From positions 1 to 15,561 of the forward strand of contig DHQV01000094.1 in assembly GCA_002408185.1 (NCBI GenBank): a stretch of 15,561 nucleotides of DNA, given 5' to 3'. The translations under genes were made by a program, and so were the position numbers. Shown here one piece after another: positions 7,579 through 14,881 of the stretch. The first letter of the stretch is position 1. Every line of letters begins with the position of its first letter. The DNA is from Deltaproteobacteria bacterium UBA5329. Its GTDB lineage: Bacteria > Desulfobacterota > Syntrophorhabdia > Syntrophorhabdales > Syntrophorhabdaceae. The notes beneath the pieces are model-generated. The model saw only the letters and a list, made by a program, of their open reading frames with translations, did not search any database and was not told the DNA's origin.

Positions 7579-8244
7579 ATGACTAAAGAAGGATTTTCAT
7601 TCGATAAAATGATGACGATACTGATCGAGGCCTTCCCCGAGGAAGCGGCTCCTGTCATAACACGCCTCTCCCGCGAGACGAAAAAAGACCCGTTTATCAT
7701 CCTCGTCGGGACCCTGCTCAGCCTCAGAACTAAAGACGAAACGACCGAGAAGGTTATGGGGATGCTCATGCCGGTCATTAAAACCTCGCAGGACCTTATC
7801 GATATGCCCCTTGACGAACTTGAAAAACTCATCTACCCCGTCGGGTTTTACAGGAACAAAGCGAAGGTTCTTAAGGAAGTGGCCTCCGAGATCATCACCA
7901 GATATGGTTCACGGGTACCCGACACGATAGAGGAATTGCTGACCATCCGCGGCGTCGGACGCAAAACGGCAAACCTCGTTGTGACAGAAGGCTATGGCAA
8001 ACCGGGCATCTGCGTAGACACCCACGTGCACAGGATATCGAACCGGCTCGGGATCGTGTCGACCAAAAACCCCATTCAGACCGAGGACGCATTGAGGAAA
8101 ATTCTACCGCAACAGTACTGGATAATATACAATGCGCTGCTTGTCACGTTCGGCAAAAGGATCTGTACACCGTTGTCCCCGAAATGCAGCCAATGCCCCA
8201 TAGAAAGCCTTTGCGAAAAGGTAGGCGTGACACGCTCAAGATAG
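7579..8244 (+). CDS. nth: Endonuclease III (DNA glycosylase/AP lyase)
   Basis: Nth removes oxidised pyrimidines and cuts at abasic sites in base excision repair. The 221-residue protein has the helix-hairpin-helix IRGVGRKTANLVV (123-135) with catalytic K129, the second catalytic residue D147 in VDTHVHRISNRLGI, and a [4Fe-4S] cluster loop with C196-x6-C203-x2-C206-x5-C212. The helix that carries LLSAQ-T-D in E. coli reads LLSLRTKDETT (46-56), a variant also found in other Nth homologues (from general knowledge). The ATG has a GAGG at 7567-7570 inside the end of the previous gene. It is the last gene of the four-gene operon and is convergent with the small membrane protein gene across a hairpin spacer. 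Confidence 0.96.
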   Translation: MTKEGFSFDKMMTILIEAFPEEAAPVITRLSRETKKDPFIILVGTLLSLRTKDETTEKVMGMLMPVIKTSQDLIDMPLDELEKLIYPVGFYRNKAKVLKEVASEIITRYGSRVPDTIEELLTIRGVGRKTANLVVTEGYGKPGICVDTHVHRISNRLGIVSTKNPIQTEDALRKILPQQYWIIYNALLVTFGKRICTPLSPKCSQCPIESLCEKVGVTRSR

Positions 8245-8272
8245 TGGCTCTACGTTCAACGTTGGTTTGTTT

Positions 8273-8310
8273 CACCATCGTCATCCCCGCTTGCGGGGAT
8301 GACGATGGTG
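8273..8310. repeat. Perfect 18-bp inverted repeat (REP-like hairpin)
   Basis: CACCATCGTCATCCCCGC is followed by TT and its exact reverse complement, giving an 18-bp perfect stem with a two-base spacer. The inner part (GTCATCCCCGC...GCGGGGATGAC) belongs to the same sequence family as the GGAATGACGG motifs in two other spacers. It lies between convergent genes, 28 bases after the nth stop. No T-run follows on either strand, so it is not a textbook intrinsic terminator, although it could stall transcription or protect a 3' end. Confidence 0.9.
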
Positions 8311-8340
8311 GGAGTGCGGCATGAATAGAATCGTTGTTGT

Positions 8341-8365
8341 CCACGATATCGTGGTACTTACCACG
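8341..8365. repeat. Overlapping palindromes CCACGATATCGTGG and CGTGGTA-CT-TACCACG
   Basis: A perfect 14-bp palindrome lies at 8341-8354. Its right half also pairs with a third copy to make a 7-bp stem with a CT loop (8350-8356 with 8359-8365). The two structures share bases and cannot form at once. The element sits 18 bases beyond the stop of the minus-strand membrane protein gene. Function is unknown; it could be a protein-binding site or a 3'-end structure. Confidence 0.75.
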
Positions 8366-8382
8366 GAGAACATAGAACGATC

Positions 8383-8817
8383 CTAGTCTCCGACCTTCTT
8401 CCGCAAGAGCAGTAACGTTAAGAACGTCAATCCCGTAAAAAATATCACCGAAGGAATGTTGGCGGCGAATGTGCTTGCTGTGGAAAAACCCGTGGCGAAA
8501 AGGAGTAATGTGAAAACCGTGCCTGTCCGCGGGCTGCGATAGCGTGCGGCCAACCAGGCTGAACAGACCACGGCGAATACGGTCAGGCAGAGAACGATGG
8601 CGCAACGAACGGGTTCTATCCTGAACAATAGGAGATCTCCCCAATAACCGAAAGTTCGGGGTTGACTGAAAAACGGGAACGGGACCAGGGTGATGGCCGC
8701 GCTCAATACAGTCAAAAAAGATATGGCCGATAAAAGTGCTCTTCCCGCTTTCAGCGATCCGGTGATGAAAACCAGGATTGCGCCGGTCAGGAGGATCCAC
8801 ACAGGGAGCAGGAACAT
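8383..8817 (-). CDS. Small membrane protein resembling the N-terminus of an antiporter-like complex I subunit
   Basis: The product is 144 residues from the ATG at 8817. An in-frame TTG at 8919 would give 178, but that start has no ribosome site, adds a hydrophilic stretch and would leave only four bases before bamA. Five hydrophobic segments are visible at about 1-22, 27-46, 70-91, 100-119 and 121-138. FRIEP (65-69) just before helix 3 and the spacing of helices 3 to 5 recall the start of NuoL/NuoM/NuoN or hydrogenase-4 subunits (usually about 450-600 residues). The conserved glutamate of helix 5 in that family is not seen; the position reads FFTGLTF with Gly129. It may be a truncated remnant or a separate small protein. 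The similarity is by eye and weak. It is divergent from bamA. Confidence 0.55.
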   Translation of the reverse strand: MFLLPVWILLTGAILVFITGSLKAGRALLSAISFLTVLSAAITLVPFPFFSQPRTFGYWGDLLLFRIEPVRCAIVLCLTVFAVVCSAWLAARYRSPRTGTVFTLLLFATGFSTASTFAANIPSVIFFTGLTFLTLLLLRKKVGD

Positions 8818-8832
8818 TGTCCTGCTGAAACT

Positions 8833-8862
8833 ACCATATCTTGCGGGACGAATGCCAGTCAA
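8833..8862 (-). promoter_or_regulatory. Weak candidate promoter for the small membrane protein gene
   Basis: On the minus strand TTGACT (plus coordinates 8857-8862) and TATGGT (8833-8838) are 18 bases apart. The -10 box matches four of six positions. It would leave a very short leader before the ATG at 8817 and would rule out the longer TTG start. Sequence inference only. Confidence 0.3.
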
Positions 8863-8923
8863 TGACGATAAGTGCTTTTTTACCTTTACAAAATGGATGT
8901 TTTTTTGGTAATTTTGCAATCAT

Positions 8924-11173
8924 ATGAAAAAGTTGAAAGGCATCATTATTTTCCTTCTGGTTCTGTGCCTTCCTGTCATCGTATCCGCCCAAGAATCCGA
9001 ACGGGTGTCAAAGGTAGAGGTTACGGGAAACGAACGGGTCGATACTGCCGTCATCACAAATAATATCAAGACCAAAGCAGGAGATGGGTACAACCTCGAT
9101 AAAATACGCGAGGATATGAAAAACATTTACAAGACAGGCTTCTTCAGCGACGTCCAGATCGATATCAGGGATGCGGAAAAAGGAAAGGCCGTCACGTTTG
9201 TCGTTATCGAACGGCCCCCTGTAAAATCGATCCTGGTGTCCGGGAACAAGAAGATAAAAACAGATGATCTCGTCGATAAGGTAAAGGTAAAGACCGGCGC
9301 TGTTCTCAATATTGAAAAGGTCAAAGAAAGTATGGACGAGATCAGGAAGCTCTATTCCGGCAAAGGGTACTATGCAGCCAGGGTCACGTATGAAATAGAC
9401 TATGGTGAAAAATATGATGCTACTGTAACCTTCGTCATCGATGAACCTCAGCTGTCATATGTAAAGAAGATCGCTTTCACAGGCAATAAACACTTTAAAG
9501 ACAGCACGTTGAAAGGTTACATGCAGACCAAGGAAAAAGGCATCTTTTCCTGGTTCACTGGTTCGGGCATACTCGATGAAGACGTACTCGGTCAGGACCG
9601 CAGGAACCTTGAGGCATTTTATCACGATAAAGGGTATACCAAGGTCCAGGTGGGTGTTCCCGATATCAAAATATCGAAAGATGGCAAAAGCATAACTATC
9701 ACCACGGCAATCGAGGAAGGTGTCGTCCACAAGGTAGGCACGATCGAATTCGCCGGTGATGTCATCGTCCCGCGGGAAGAGCTTCTCAAGAAGATAAAGA
9801 CGAAACCGGGCGAGCTGTTTAGAACTACCGTGTTCTATGAAGATGTACTGACCATTACCGATATCTATCAGGATATGGGATATGCCTTTGCCGAGGTTTC
9901 GCCGACCACGATGATTGACGACGATAATCATATCGTCAACGCAACATTCAACATCACCAAGAACCAGGAAGTATACTTTAACAGGATCAATATCGTGGGA
10001 AATACGAGGACCCGCGACAAGGTCATCAGGCGCGAGTTGAAATTCGCCGAAGGGGACCGCTTTTCCATCACCGGCATCAAGGACAGTAAGAAGAAACTGA
10101 AAAACACAACATTCTTTAAAGATACCGATTTCAAGGTCCTTAAAACAGACGATCCGAAAAAAGTAAATATCGATCTGAACGTTGAGGAAAAACCGACGGG
10201 AACGTTCAGTGTGGGCGCCGGTTACAGCACTGCAGAACAGGTGATCGTTTCGGGGTCCATATCTGAAGATAACTTTCTGGGCACAGGCAGAAAGGTCTCG
10301 CTTGAAGCCGCGCTCAGCAGCTATACAAATGAGTTCAGGCTGTCATATCTCGAGCCGTACATATTCGACAAGAATATTTCCGCGGGCTTCAGCCTGTTCA
10401 ATTTCAAGCGTTATATGGATACGTATGATTACAAGAGAACAGGTGGTAACATCGCTCTTATCAAACCGTTGACCGACGACGTGAAAGGGATGGTCAAGTA
10501 TCGGCTCGAGAATGTGGATGTAACCGATATTGACGCCAGTGCCAGTACATACATCAAGGAGCAGGAAGGTACGACCCTCACGAGCAGTATGCTCTTTTCG
10601 CTTACGAAGAATACGATAGACGATGTCATGAACCCCACAAAAGGTGTCAACACCGGCATAACTCTGGAAACGGCCGGCGGACCGTTTGGCGGCGACAATT
10701 ATTTTGTGAGCATTGTGGGCTTTTACGGCAGATATATACCGATCAAGTTTATGGACAGCTCATTTTTCATTAAAGGAACTATGGGCTCCATCGGAGGATA
10801 CAGTGGCCACGAGGTCCCGATCACAGAGAAATTTTATGTCGGCGGCCTTAATTCCATCCGTGGGTTCCGCTATGGCGAAGCCGGCCCGATGGATGAAAAT
10901 GACGAACCCATCGGCGCCAAGAATGAGATGTACTTTAATTTTGAATGGATCTTCCCCCTTTATAAACCAGCGGGAGTCAAAGGCGTGCTTTTCTTTGACA
11001 CGGGCGCAGGCTTTGACAGTTGGAGCAGCCTCAGAATGAGGACTGCAGCCGGAGCAGGTATACGCTGGTTCTCACCGCTTGGCCCAATTCGCCTGGAATT
11101 CGGATTCAATCTCAACCCTAAAGAGAACGAGAGAAAGAGTCTGTTCGATTTTGCAATCGGCACTCAATATTAG
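8924..11173 (+). CDS. bamA: Outer membrane protein assembly factor BamA
   Basis: BamA is the core of the machine that folds and inserts beta-barrel proteins into the outer membrane. The 749-residue precursor has a signal peptide (about 1-22, ending VSA). Five POTRA repeats start near residues 28, 100, 178, 268 and 350, with the recurring pattern V-x-G-N-x-R/K. A 16-strand-type barrel runs from about 425 to the end. The loop-6 signature reads SIRGFRYGEAGP (644-655), with the conserved R-G-F. The C-terminal beta-signal FDFAIGTQY ends in an aromatic residue and parallels FQFNIGKTW of E. coli. The ATG is fixed by an in-frame TAA at 8909-8911; no good Shine-Dalgarno precedes it. It heads the envelope operon, with ompH 12 bases downstream. 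Confidence 0.97.
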   Translation: MKKLKGIIIFLLVLCLPVIVSAQESERVSKVEVTGNERVDTAVITNNIKTKAGDGYNLDKIREDMKNIYKTGFFSDVQIDIRDAEKGKAVTFVVIERPPVKSILVSGNKKIKTDDLVDKVKVKTGAVLNIEKVKESMDEIRKLYSGKGYYAARVTYEIDYGEKYDATVTFVIDEPQLSYVKKIAFTGNKHFKDSTLKGYMQTKEKGIFSWFTGSGILDEDVLGQDRRNLEAFYHDKGYTKVQVGVPDIKISKDGKSITITTAIEEGVVHKVGTIEFAGDVIVPREELLKKIKTKPGELFRTTVFYEDVLTITDIYQDMGYAFAEVSPTTMIDDDNHIVNATFNITKNQEVYFNRINIVGNTRTRDKVIRRELKFAEGDRFSITGIKDSKKKLKNTTFFKDTDFKVLKTDDPKKVNIDLNVEEKPTGTFSVGAGYSTAEQVIVSGSISEDNFLGTGRKVSLEAALSSYTNEFRLSYLEPYIFDKNISAGFSLFNFKRYMDTYDYKRTGGNIALIKPLTDDVKGMVKYRLENVDVTDIDASASTYIKEQEGTTLTSSMLFSLTKNTIDDVMNPTKGVNTGITLETAGGPFGGDNYFVSIVGFYGRYIPIKFMDSSFFIKGTMGSIGGYSGHEVPITEKFYVGGLNSIRGFRYGEAGPMDENDEPIGAKNEMYFNFEWIFPLYKPAGVKGVLFFDTGAGFDSWSSLRMRTAAGAGIRWFSPLGPIRLEFGFNLNPKENERKSLFDFAIGTQY

Positions 11174-11185
11174 TAAGGAGGCTTT

Positions 11186-11722
11186 ATGAAACGTTTTTTT
11201 ACGGTCCTTTTTGTCGTGGCGATTCTGCTCACACCACTTGCAGCGAAAAGTCAATCAGTGACGAATGTCGCTTTTATAGACCTGCAGAAAGTAATGCTCG
11301 AGTCAGAACCCGGTAAACAGATCCGCGGCACATTAACCAAGGAAGCGGAAAGGCTCAAAGCCACTCTTGATGGCAAGCAGGCTGAACTTCAGAGATTGAA
11401 GGACGCGGTCGAGAAACAGGGCGCTACCATCACGCCAGAGGCGCGGGCCCAGAAAGAAAAAGATTATCAATCAAAGCTCAAAGATTATCAGAGACTTTAC
11501 AATGATTATCAGACCGAACTCCAGCAGAAGGACATGGAATTCACCCAGAAGGTCCTGAAACAGGTCGAGGAAGTGGTACGTACTCTCGGCGAGAAAGAAA
11601 AGTACACGTTGATCCTCGAGAAAAGCCAGGCAGGTATCCTGTTCGCGCAGCCTTCGATAGACATTACGAGCAAGGTTATCTCTCTTTTCAACGAGGCAGC
11701 AAAAAAGAAACCGATCAAATAA
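11186..11722 (+). CDS. skp: Periplasmic OmpH/Skp-family chaperone
   Basis: Skp (OmpH) is a trimeric periplasmic chaperone that holds unfolded outer-membrane proteins on their way to BamA. The 178-residue precursor has a signal peptide (about 1-22, MKRFFTVLFVVAILL...) and the family opening NVAFIDLQKVMLES (27-40). A long charged helical region (about 45-135), rich in K, E and Q, would form the coiled-coil tentacles. The C-terminal strand region YTLILEKSQAGILFAQPSIDIT (about 141-162) closes the trimer base. A strong TAAGGAGG at 11174-11181 directly follows the bamA stop. The stop overlaps the lpxD start by one base (TAATG). Gene order bamA-skp-lpxD is the classic one. Confidence 0.95.
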   Translation: MKRFFTVLFVVAILLTPLAAKSQSVTNVAFIDLQKVMLESEPGKQIRGTLTKEAERLKATLDGKQAELQRLKDAVEKQGATITPEARAQKEKDYQSKLKDYQRLYNDYQTELQQKDMEFTQKVLKQVEEVVRTLGEKEKYTLILEKSQAGILFAQPSIDITSKVISLFNEAAKKKPIK

Positions 11723-12756
11723 TGATCACGCTCAAGGATATCGCTGCCGCAGTCAAGGGAGATCTGATTGGTGACGGAGATATCCCGATTGACGGGATCG
11801 CAGGCATTCAAAATGCGGTCGGCGGAAAAATAAGCTTCCTCACCTATGGAAGCTATCTGAAATTTGTACCGGAATGCAAAGCTTCCGCCCTTATTATCGG
11901 CAGGAAAATCCCTCTTGCCGATATAAGGGCAGTCAAGAATCTTATCGTAGTAGATAATCCTGAACTTGCATATATTTCCGTGGCGACAATGTTCCAGGAA
12001 AGCCCGGTGATCAAACCGGGTATCCACCCTACTGCTTCGATAAGCGACACAGCAGTCATTGCCCCGGATGCTTCGGTCGGGGCGTTTGCCTGTATAGAAG
12101 ACAATGCCCGGATCGACGATAATGTGACCATATACCCATACGTGTATGTTGGCCGGAACGTGACGATCGGCGAGAGCAGTATCCTGTATCCCCATGTCAC
12201 TGTCTACCGGGACACAAGCATCGGCCGGAACGTGATAATCCATGCAAATACTGTAATAGCTGCCGATGGTTTCGGTTATACGTGGGATGGCGCCAAACAC
12301 GCGAAGATCCCCCAGATCGGGTCAGTTGTCATTGAAGATGATGTCGAGATAGGGGCAAACACGGCAATAGACAGGGCTTCCCTCGAAAAGACCGTTATCG
12401 GAAAAGGCACCAAGATCGATAACCTGGTTCAGATCGCTCATAACGTCACCATAGGACAGAATTCGATCATTGTATCCCAGGTCGGTATTGCTGGCAGCAC
12501 ACGGATAGGCAATAATGTCGTGCTTGCAGGACAAGCCGGGGTCCGGGACCATGTCACTGTAGGCGATCGCGTGATGGCTGGAGGAGGGACCGGAATTACG
12601 AAGGATGTACCGGCCGGTTCCATCATATGGGGTACACCACATATGCCTCACAAGGACTGGATCAAACTCCAGATCTACATCAAAAAACTCCCTGCCCTTT
12701 TTGAAAGAATAAAACAGCTCGAAAAAAAACTGTCCGCGGAGGACACCGATGATTGA
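11722..12756 (+). CDS. lpxD: UDP-3-O-acylglucosamine N-acyltransferase LpxD
   Basis: LpxD adds the second acyl chain, from acyl-ACP, to the amino group of the UDP-3-O-acyl-glucosamine lipid A precursor in the cytoplasm. The 344-residue protein shows the N-terminal uridine-binding domain (about 1-95, with GIAGIQNA and KISFL). A left-handed beta-helix of hexapeptide repeats follows (about 100-320), then a C-terminal helix (about 325-340). The catalytic histidine is H240 in KIDNLVQIAHNV, and DGFGY (182-186) is the conserved substrate-site block. Length matches E. coli (341). The ATG overlaps the skp stop by one base, and its own end overlaps fabZ by eight bases. Confidence 0.97.
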   Translation: MITLKDIAAAVKGDLIGDGDIPIDGIAGIQNAVGGKISFLTYGSYLKFVPECKASALIIGRKIPLADIRAVKNLIVVDNPELAYISVATMFQESPVIKPGIHPTASISDTAVIAPDASVGAFACIEDNARIDDNVTIYPYVYVGRNVTIGESSILYPHVTVYRDTSIGRNVIIHANTVIAADGFGYTWDGAKHAKIPQIGSVVIEDDVEIGANTAIDRASLEKTVIGKGTKIDNLVQIAHNVTIGQNSIIVSQVGIAGSTRIGNNVVLAGQAGVRDHVTVGDRVMAGGGTGITKDVPAGSIIWGTPHMPHKDWIKLQIYIKKLPALFERIKQLEKKLSAEDTDD

Positions 12757-13177
12757 TATAAACGAGATCTTGAATCTGCTCCCTCACAAGTATCCATTCC
12801 TTTTGGTCGACAGAGTCCTTGAATTTGAAGAGGCAAAAAGAATAATCGCGATCAAGAACGTGACTGTGAACGAACCCTTTTTCCAGGGCCATTTTCCCGG
12901 CAGGCCTATTATGCCTGGTGTTCTCATTTTGGAAGCGATGGCACAGGCCGGAGGGGTACTGGCATTCAAGTCTTTCCCCGGCATGAAAGGATCAGTCTTC
13001 TTCACGGGAATAGACGGGGCTCGCTTCCGCAAGCCGGTGGTCCCCGGCGACCAACTGAAATTTATTGTAGATGTCGTGAAACACAGGCGGGAGATCTGGG
13101 TGTTTGAAGCCAAAGCTTACGTGGAAAACGATGTTGTGGCCGAAGCCCGCATAATGGCCATGCTTAAACAGGAATGA
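12749..13177 (+). CDS. fabZ: 3-hydroxyacyl-ACP dehydratase FabZ
   Basis: FabZ dehydrates 3-hydroxyacyl-ACP to trans-2-enoyl-ACP in fatty acid elongation and so competes with LpxA and LpxD for the same hydroxyacyl-ACP pool. The 142-residue hot-dog fold protein has LLPHKYPFLLVDRV (10-23) and the active-site block GHFPGRPIMPGVLILEAMAQ (47-66), with H48 and E62 as the catalytic pair. The ATG lies inside the last codons of lpxD (8-base overlap), with GGAGGA at 12738-12743. It is a standard full-length member, embedded in the lipid A operon. Confidence 0.97.
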   Translation: MIDINEILNLLPHKYPFLLVDRVLEFEEAKRIIAIKNVTVNEPFFQGHFPGRPIMPGVLILEAMAQAGGVLAFKSFPGMKGSVFFTGIDGARFRKPVVPGDQLKFIVDVVKHRREIWVFEAKAYVENDVVAEARIMAMLKQE

Positions 13178-13182
13178 AGGAG
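13177..13182 (+). promoter_or_regulatory. Ribosome binding site that fixes the lpxA GTG start
   Basis: AAGGAG begins on the last base of the fabZ stop and lies eight bases before the GTG at 13191. The encoded MIHPTAII start matches the beginning of the LpxA beta-helix, so the GTG is the likely start. Confidence 0.75.
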
Positions 13183-13190
13183 CCCGGAAA

Positions 13191-13958
13191 GTGATACATC
13201 CAACAGCTATTATCGATAAGAATGCCGAAATAGCGCCCGATGCCGAGATCGGGCCCTACAGTGTGGTCGAGGCAGGCGCCCGGATAGGCAAAGGCTGCCG
13301 CATCGGCAGCCATGTCGTGGTCCAGGGTAAAACTACGGTCGGCGACAACTGCACCATCAGCCCCTTTGCGTCCATCGGCGGACCTCCCCAAGATATAGGT
13401 TATAAATTCGAGCCGACCGAGGTAATTATCGGCGACAACAATACCATCAAAGAGTACGTGACGATCAACAGAGGGACCACCAAAGGGGGAGGCGTAACCA
13501 GGATCGGCGACAATAATTTTATCATGGCATACGCTCATATCGCCCATGATTGCATGGTCGGTTCCAGCATTATTATGGCAAACGGGGCCACGCTGGCCGG
13601 TCATGTCGAGGTCGCCGATTTTGTGATCTTCAGCGGGTTATGTGCAGTGCATCAATTCTGCCGGGTCGGAAAATACGCATTCATAAGCGGCTTAACGGGA
13701 ATTCCGAAAGATGTCCCACCTTTCGTCATCGCCGCAGGCGACAGGGCAAAACTCTATGGCCTGAATCTCGTCGGGCTTGAGAGACGAAACTTTTCCAAAG
13801 AAGAGATAACAAAGTTAAAAAGGGCATACCGGATCCTCTTCAGGTCCGCCCTTCCCTTGAAAACTTCACTCAAGATCATTCGCAATGAACTCGACGGAGA
13901 CAACATTGCCTATCTTATCGATTTCATCGAAACCTCTACGAGGGGAATATGCCGGTAA
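13191..13958 (+). CDS. lpxA: UDP-N-acetylglucosamine acyltransferase LpxA
   Basis: LpxA catalyses the first step of lipid A synthesis, moving a 3-hydroxyacyl chain from ACP to position 3 of a UDP-GlcNAc-type sugar. The 255-residue protein is a hexapeptide beta-helix (about 1-185) followed by a C-terminal helical domain ending STRGICR. AHIAHDCMVG (115-124) contains H119, equivalent to catalytic His125 of E. coli. Gly167 corresponds to E. coli Gly173, the hydrocarbon-ruler residue; a glycine there fits a long (C14-like) chain. E. coli His191 aligns with R185. An oxidoreductase of the GnnA type follows, overlapping by 10 bases, so the acceptor could be a 3-amino sugar nucleotide (amide rather than ester link); this is inference. 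Confidence 0.96.
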   Translation: MIHPTAIIDKNAEIAPDAEIGPYSVVEAGARIGKGCRIGSHVVVQGKTTVGDNCTISPFASIGGPPQDIGYKFEPTEVIIGDNNTIKEYVTINRGTTKGGGVTRIGDNNFIMAYAHIAHDCMVGSSIIMANGATLAGHVEVADFVIFSGLCAVHQFCRVGKYAFISGLTGIPKDVPPFVIAAGDRAKLYGLNLVGLERRNFSKEEITKLKRAYRILFRSALPLKTSLKIIRNELDGDNIAYLIDFIETSTRGICR

Positions 13959-14881
13959 ACGTTACGCTTATAGGTCTTGGCCATATGGGACGAATTCACT
14001 TAAGCAAACTCTGTACGTTTGAGGGCATAACCGTGAGCGGCATCTGCGATATCGATGCAGCACGCGCCCGGGAATGTTCCGAGCAGTATTCAGTGCCCGT
14101 GTTTCCGGGTTACCAAGAAGCGATAGACAGTGCCACGTGCGCTGTTATAGCAACGCCAACCGAATCTCATTACAGTATTGCACGGCAATGTCTGGAACGA
14201 GGCGTACACGTCTTTCTCGAAAAACCGATAACGGTGAGCCCCGGGGAAGCACGGGAACTTGTCGATATGGCCCGTGCAAAAGGCCTTGTCCTGCAGGTAG
14301 GGCATCTCGAAAGACTCAATCCTGCCCTGACCCGCGCCCTTGCCTCCATCAAGAAACCACTCTTTATCGAGACGCGGAGGATCAGCCCCTTCACAGGGCG
14401 GTCCACGGACGTGGATGTCGTACTCGACCTGATGATCCACGACCTCGATCTCGTACTTTCTTTAAGCCGAGGAATCGTGAAGGATCTCTCGGCTGACGGG
14501 ATCTGTTTCGCCACCGATCGATACGATACCGTCAATGCGCGAATCGAATTCTCGGATGGATGTGTCGCGAACCTGACAGCAAGCCGCGTAGCAGGCCACC
14601 GGGAAAGATCGATCACAATCTATGAAGAAAAAACGACCTTTTATGTCAACCTTATGCAGGGCAAGCTCGTCACAGTGACGAGCACCGGCAATGAAAAAAC
14701 AGATATTACGGAATACATCTGCGAACAGATGGACCCTGTAAAGGATGAACTTCTTCAATTTATAATGGCCGCTGCCGGGAATTGTGCACCAAGCGTCACT
14801 GGAATGGACGGGCTCAAGGCGCTTGAACTCGCTAACCGGATCAGAGATCATATTGCCGGAAAACACGGTGCCGCACATTAA
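13949..14881 (+). CDS. Gfo/Idh/MocA oxidoreductase, GnnA-like (UDP-GlcNAc 3-dehydrogenase candidate)
   Basis: The 310-residue protein has the family's N-terminal Rossmann fold, with IGLGHMGRIH (8-17) binding NAD(P), and the EKPIT motif (91-95) carrying catalytic K92. A C-terminal alpha/beta domain follows, with GHLERLNP (118-125) and DLMIHDLDLV (160-169). Its place between lpxA and lpxB recalls GnnA of Acidithiobacillus and Leptospira. GnnA oxidises UDP-GlcNAc at C3 so that the aminotransferase GnnB can install an amino group, giving lipid A with 2,3-diaminoglucose. No gnnB and no lpxI are present in this stretch. Related oxidoreductases occur in lpx clusters of several delta-group bacteria without proven function (general knowledge). 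The family is secure; the substrate is inference. It overlaps lpxA by 10 bases and lpxB by 14. Confidence 0.85.
   Translation: MPVNVTLIGLGHMGRIHLSKLCTFEGITVSGICDIDAARARECSEQYSVPVFPGYQEAIDSATCAVIATPTESHYSIARQCLERGVHVFLEKPITVSPGEARELVDMARAKGLVLQVGHLERLNPALTRALASIKKPLFIETRRISPFTGRSTDVDVVLDLMIHDLDLVLSLSRGIVKDLSADGICFATDRYDTVNARIEFSDGCVANLTASRVAGHRERSITIYEEKTTFYVNLMQGKLVTVTSTGNEKTDITEYICEQMDPVKDELLQFIMAAAGNCAPSVTGMDGLKALELANRIRDHIAGKHGAAH

Noticed and set aside
8273..8310. Intrinsic transcription terminator for nth
   Set aside because: The stem is strong, but neither strand has a run of T after it. It is recorded as a repeat hairpin instead.
8818..8919. Extension of the small membrane protein to the TTG at 8919
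   Set aside because: No ribosome site precedes the TTG, the added stretch is hydrophilic before the first helix, and it would leave four bases before bamA. It is kept as an alternative only.
11509..12300. A 263-residue minus-strand open frame opposite skp and lpxD
   Set aside because: It overlaps two confident genes. Its repeated D/Y/H pattern mirrors the hexapeptide repeats of lpxD on the other strand.
13191..13958. A second LpxD or a generic hexapeptide transferase rather than LpxA
   Set aside because: Length, the AHIAHDC catalytic block, the VHQFC and DVPP segments and the STRG C-terminus are specific to LpxA.
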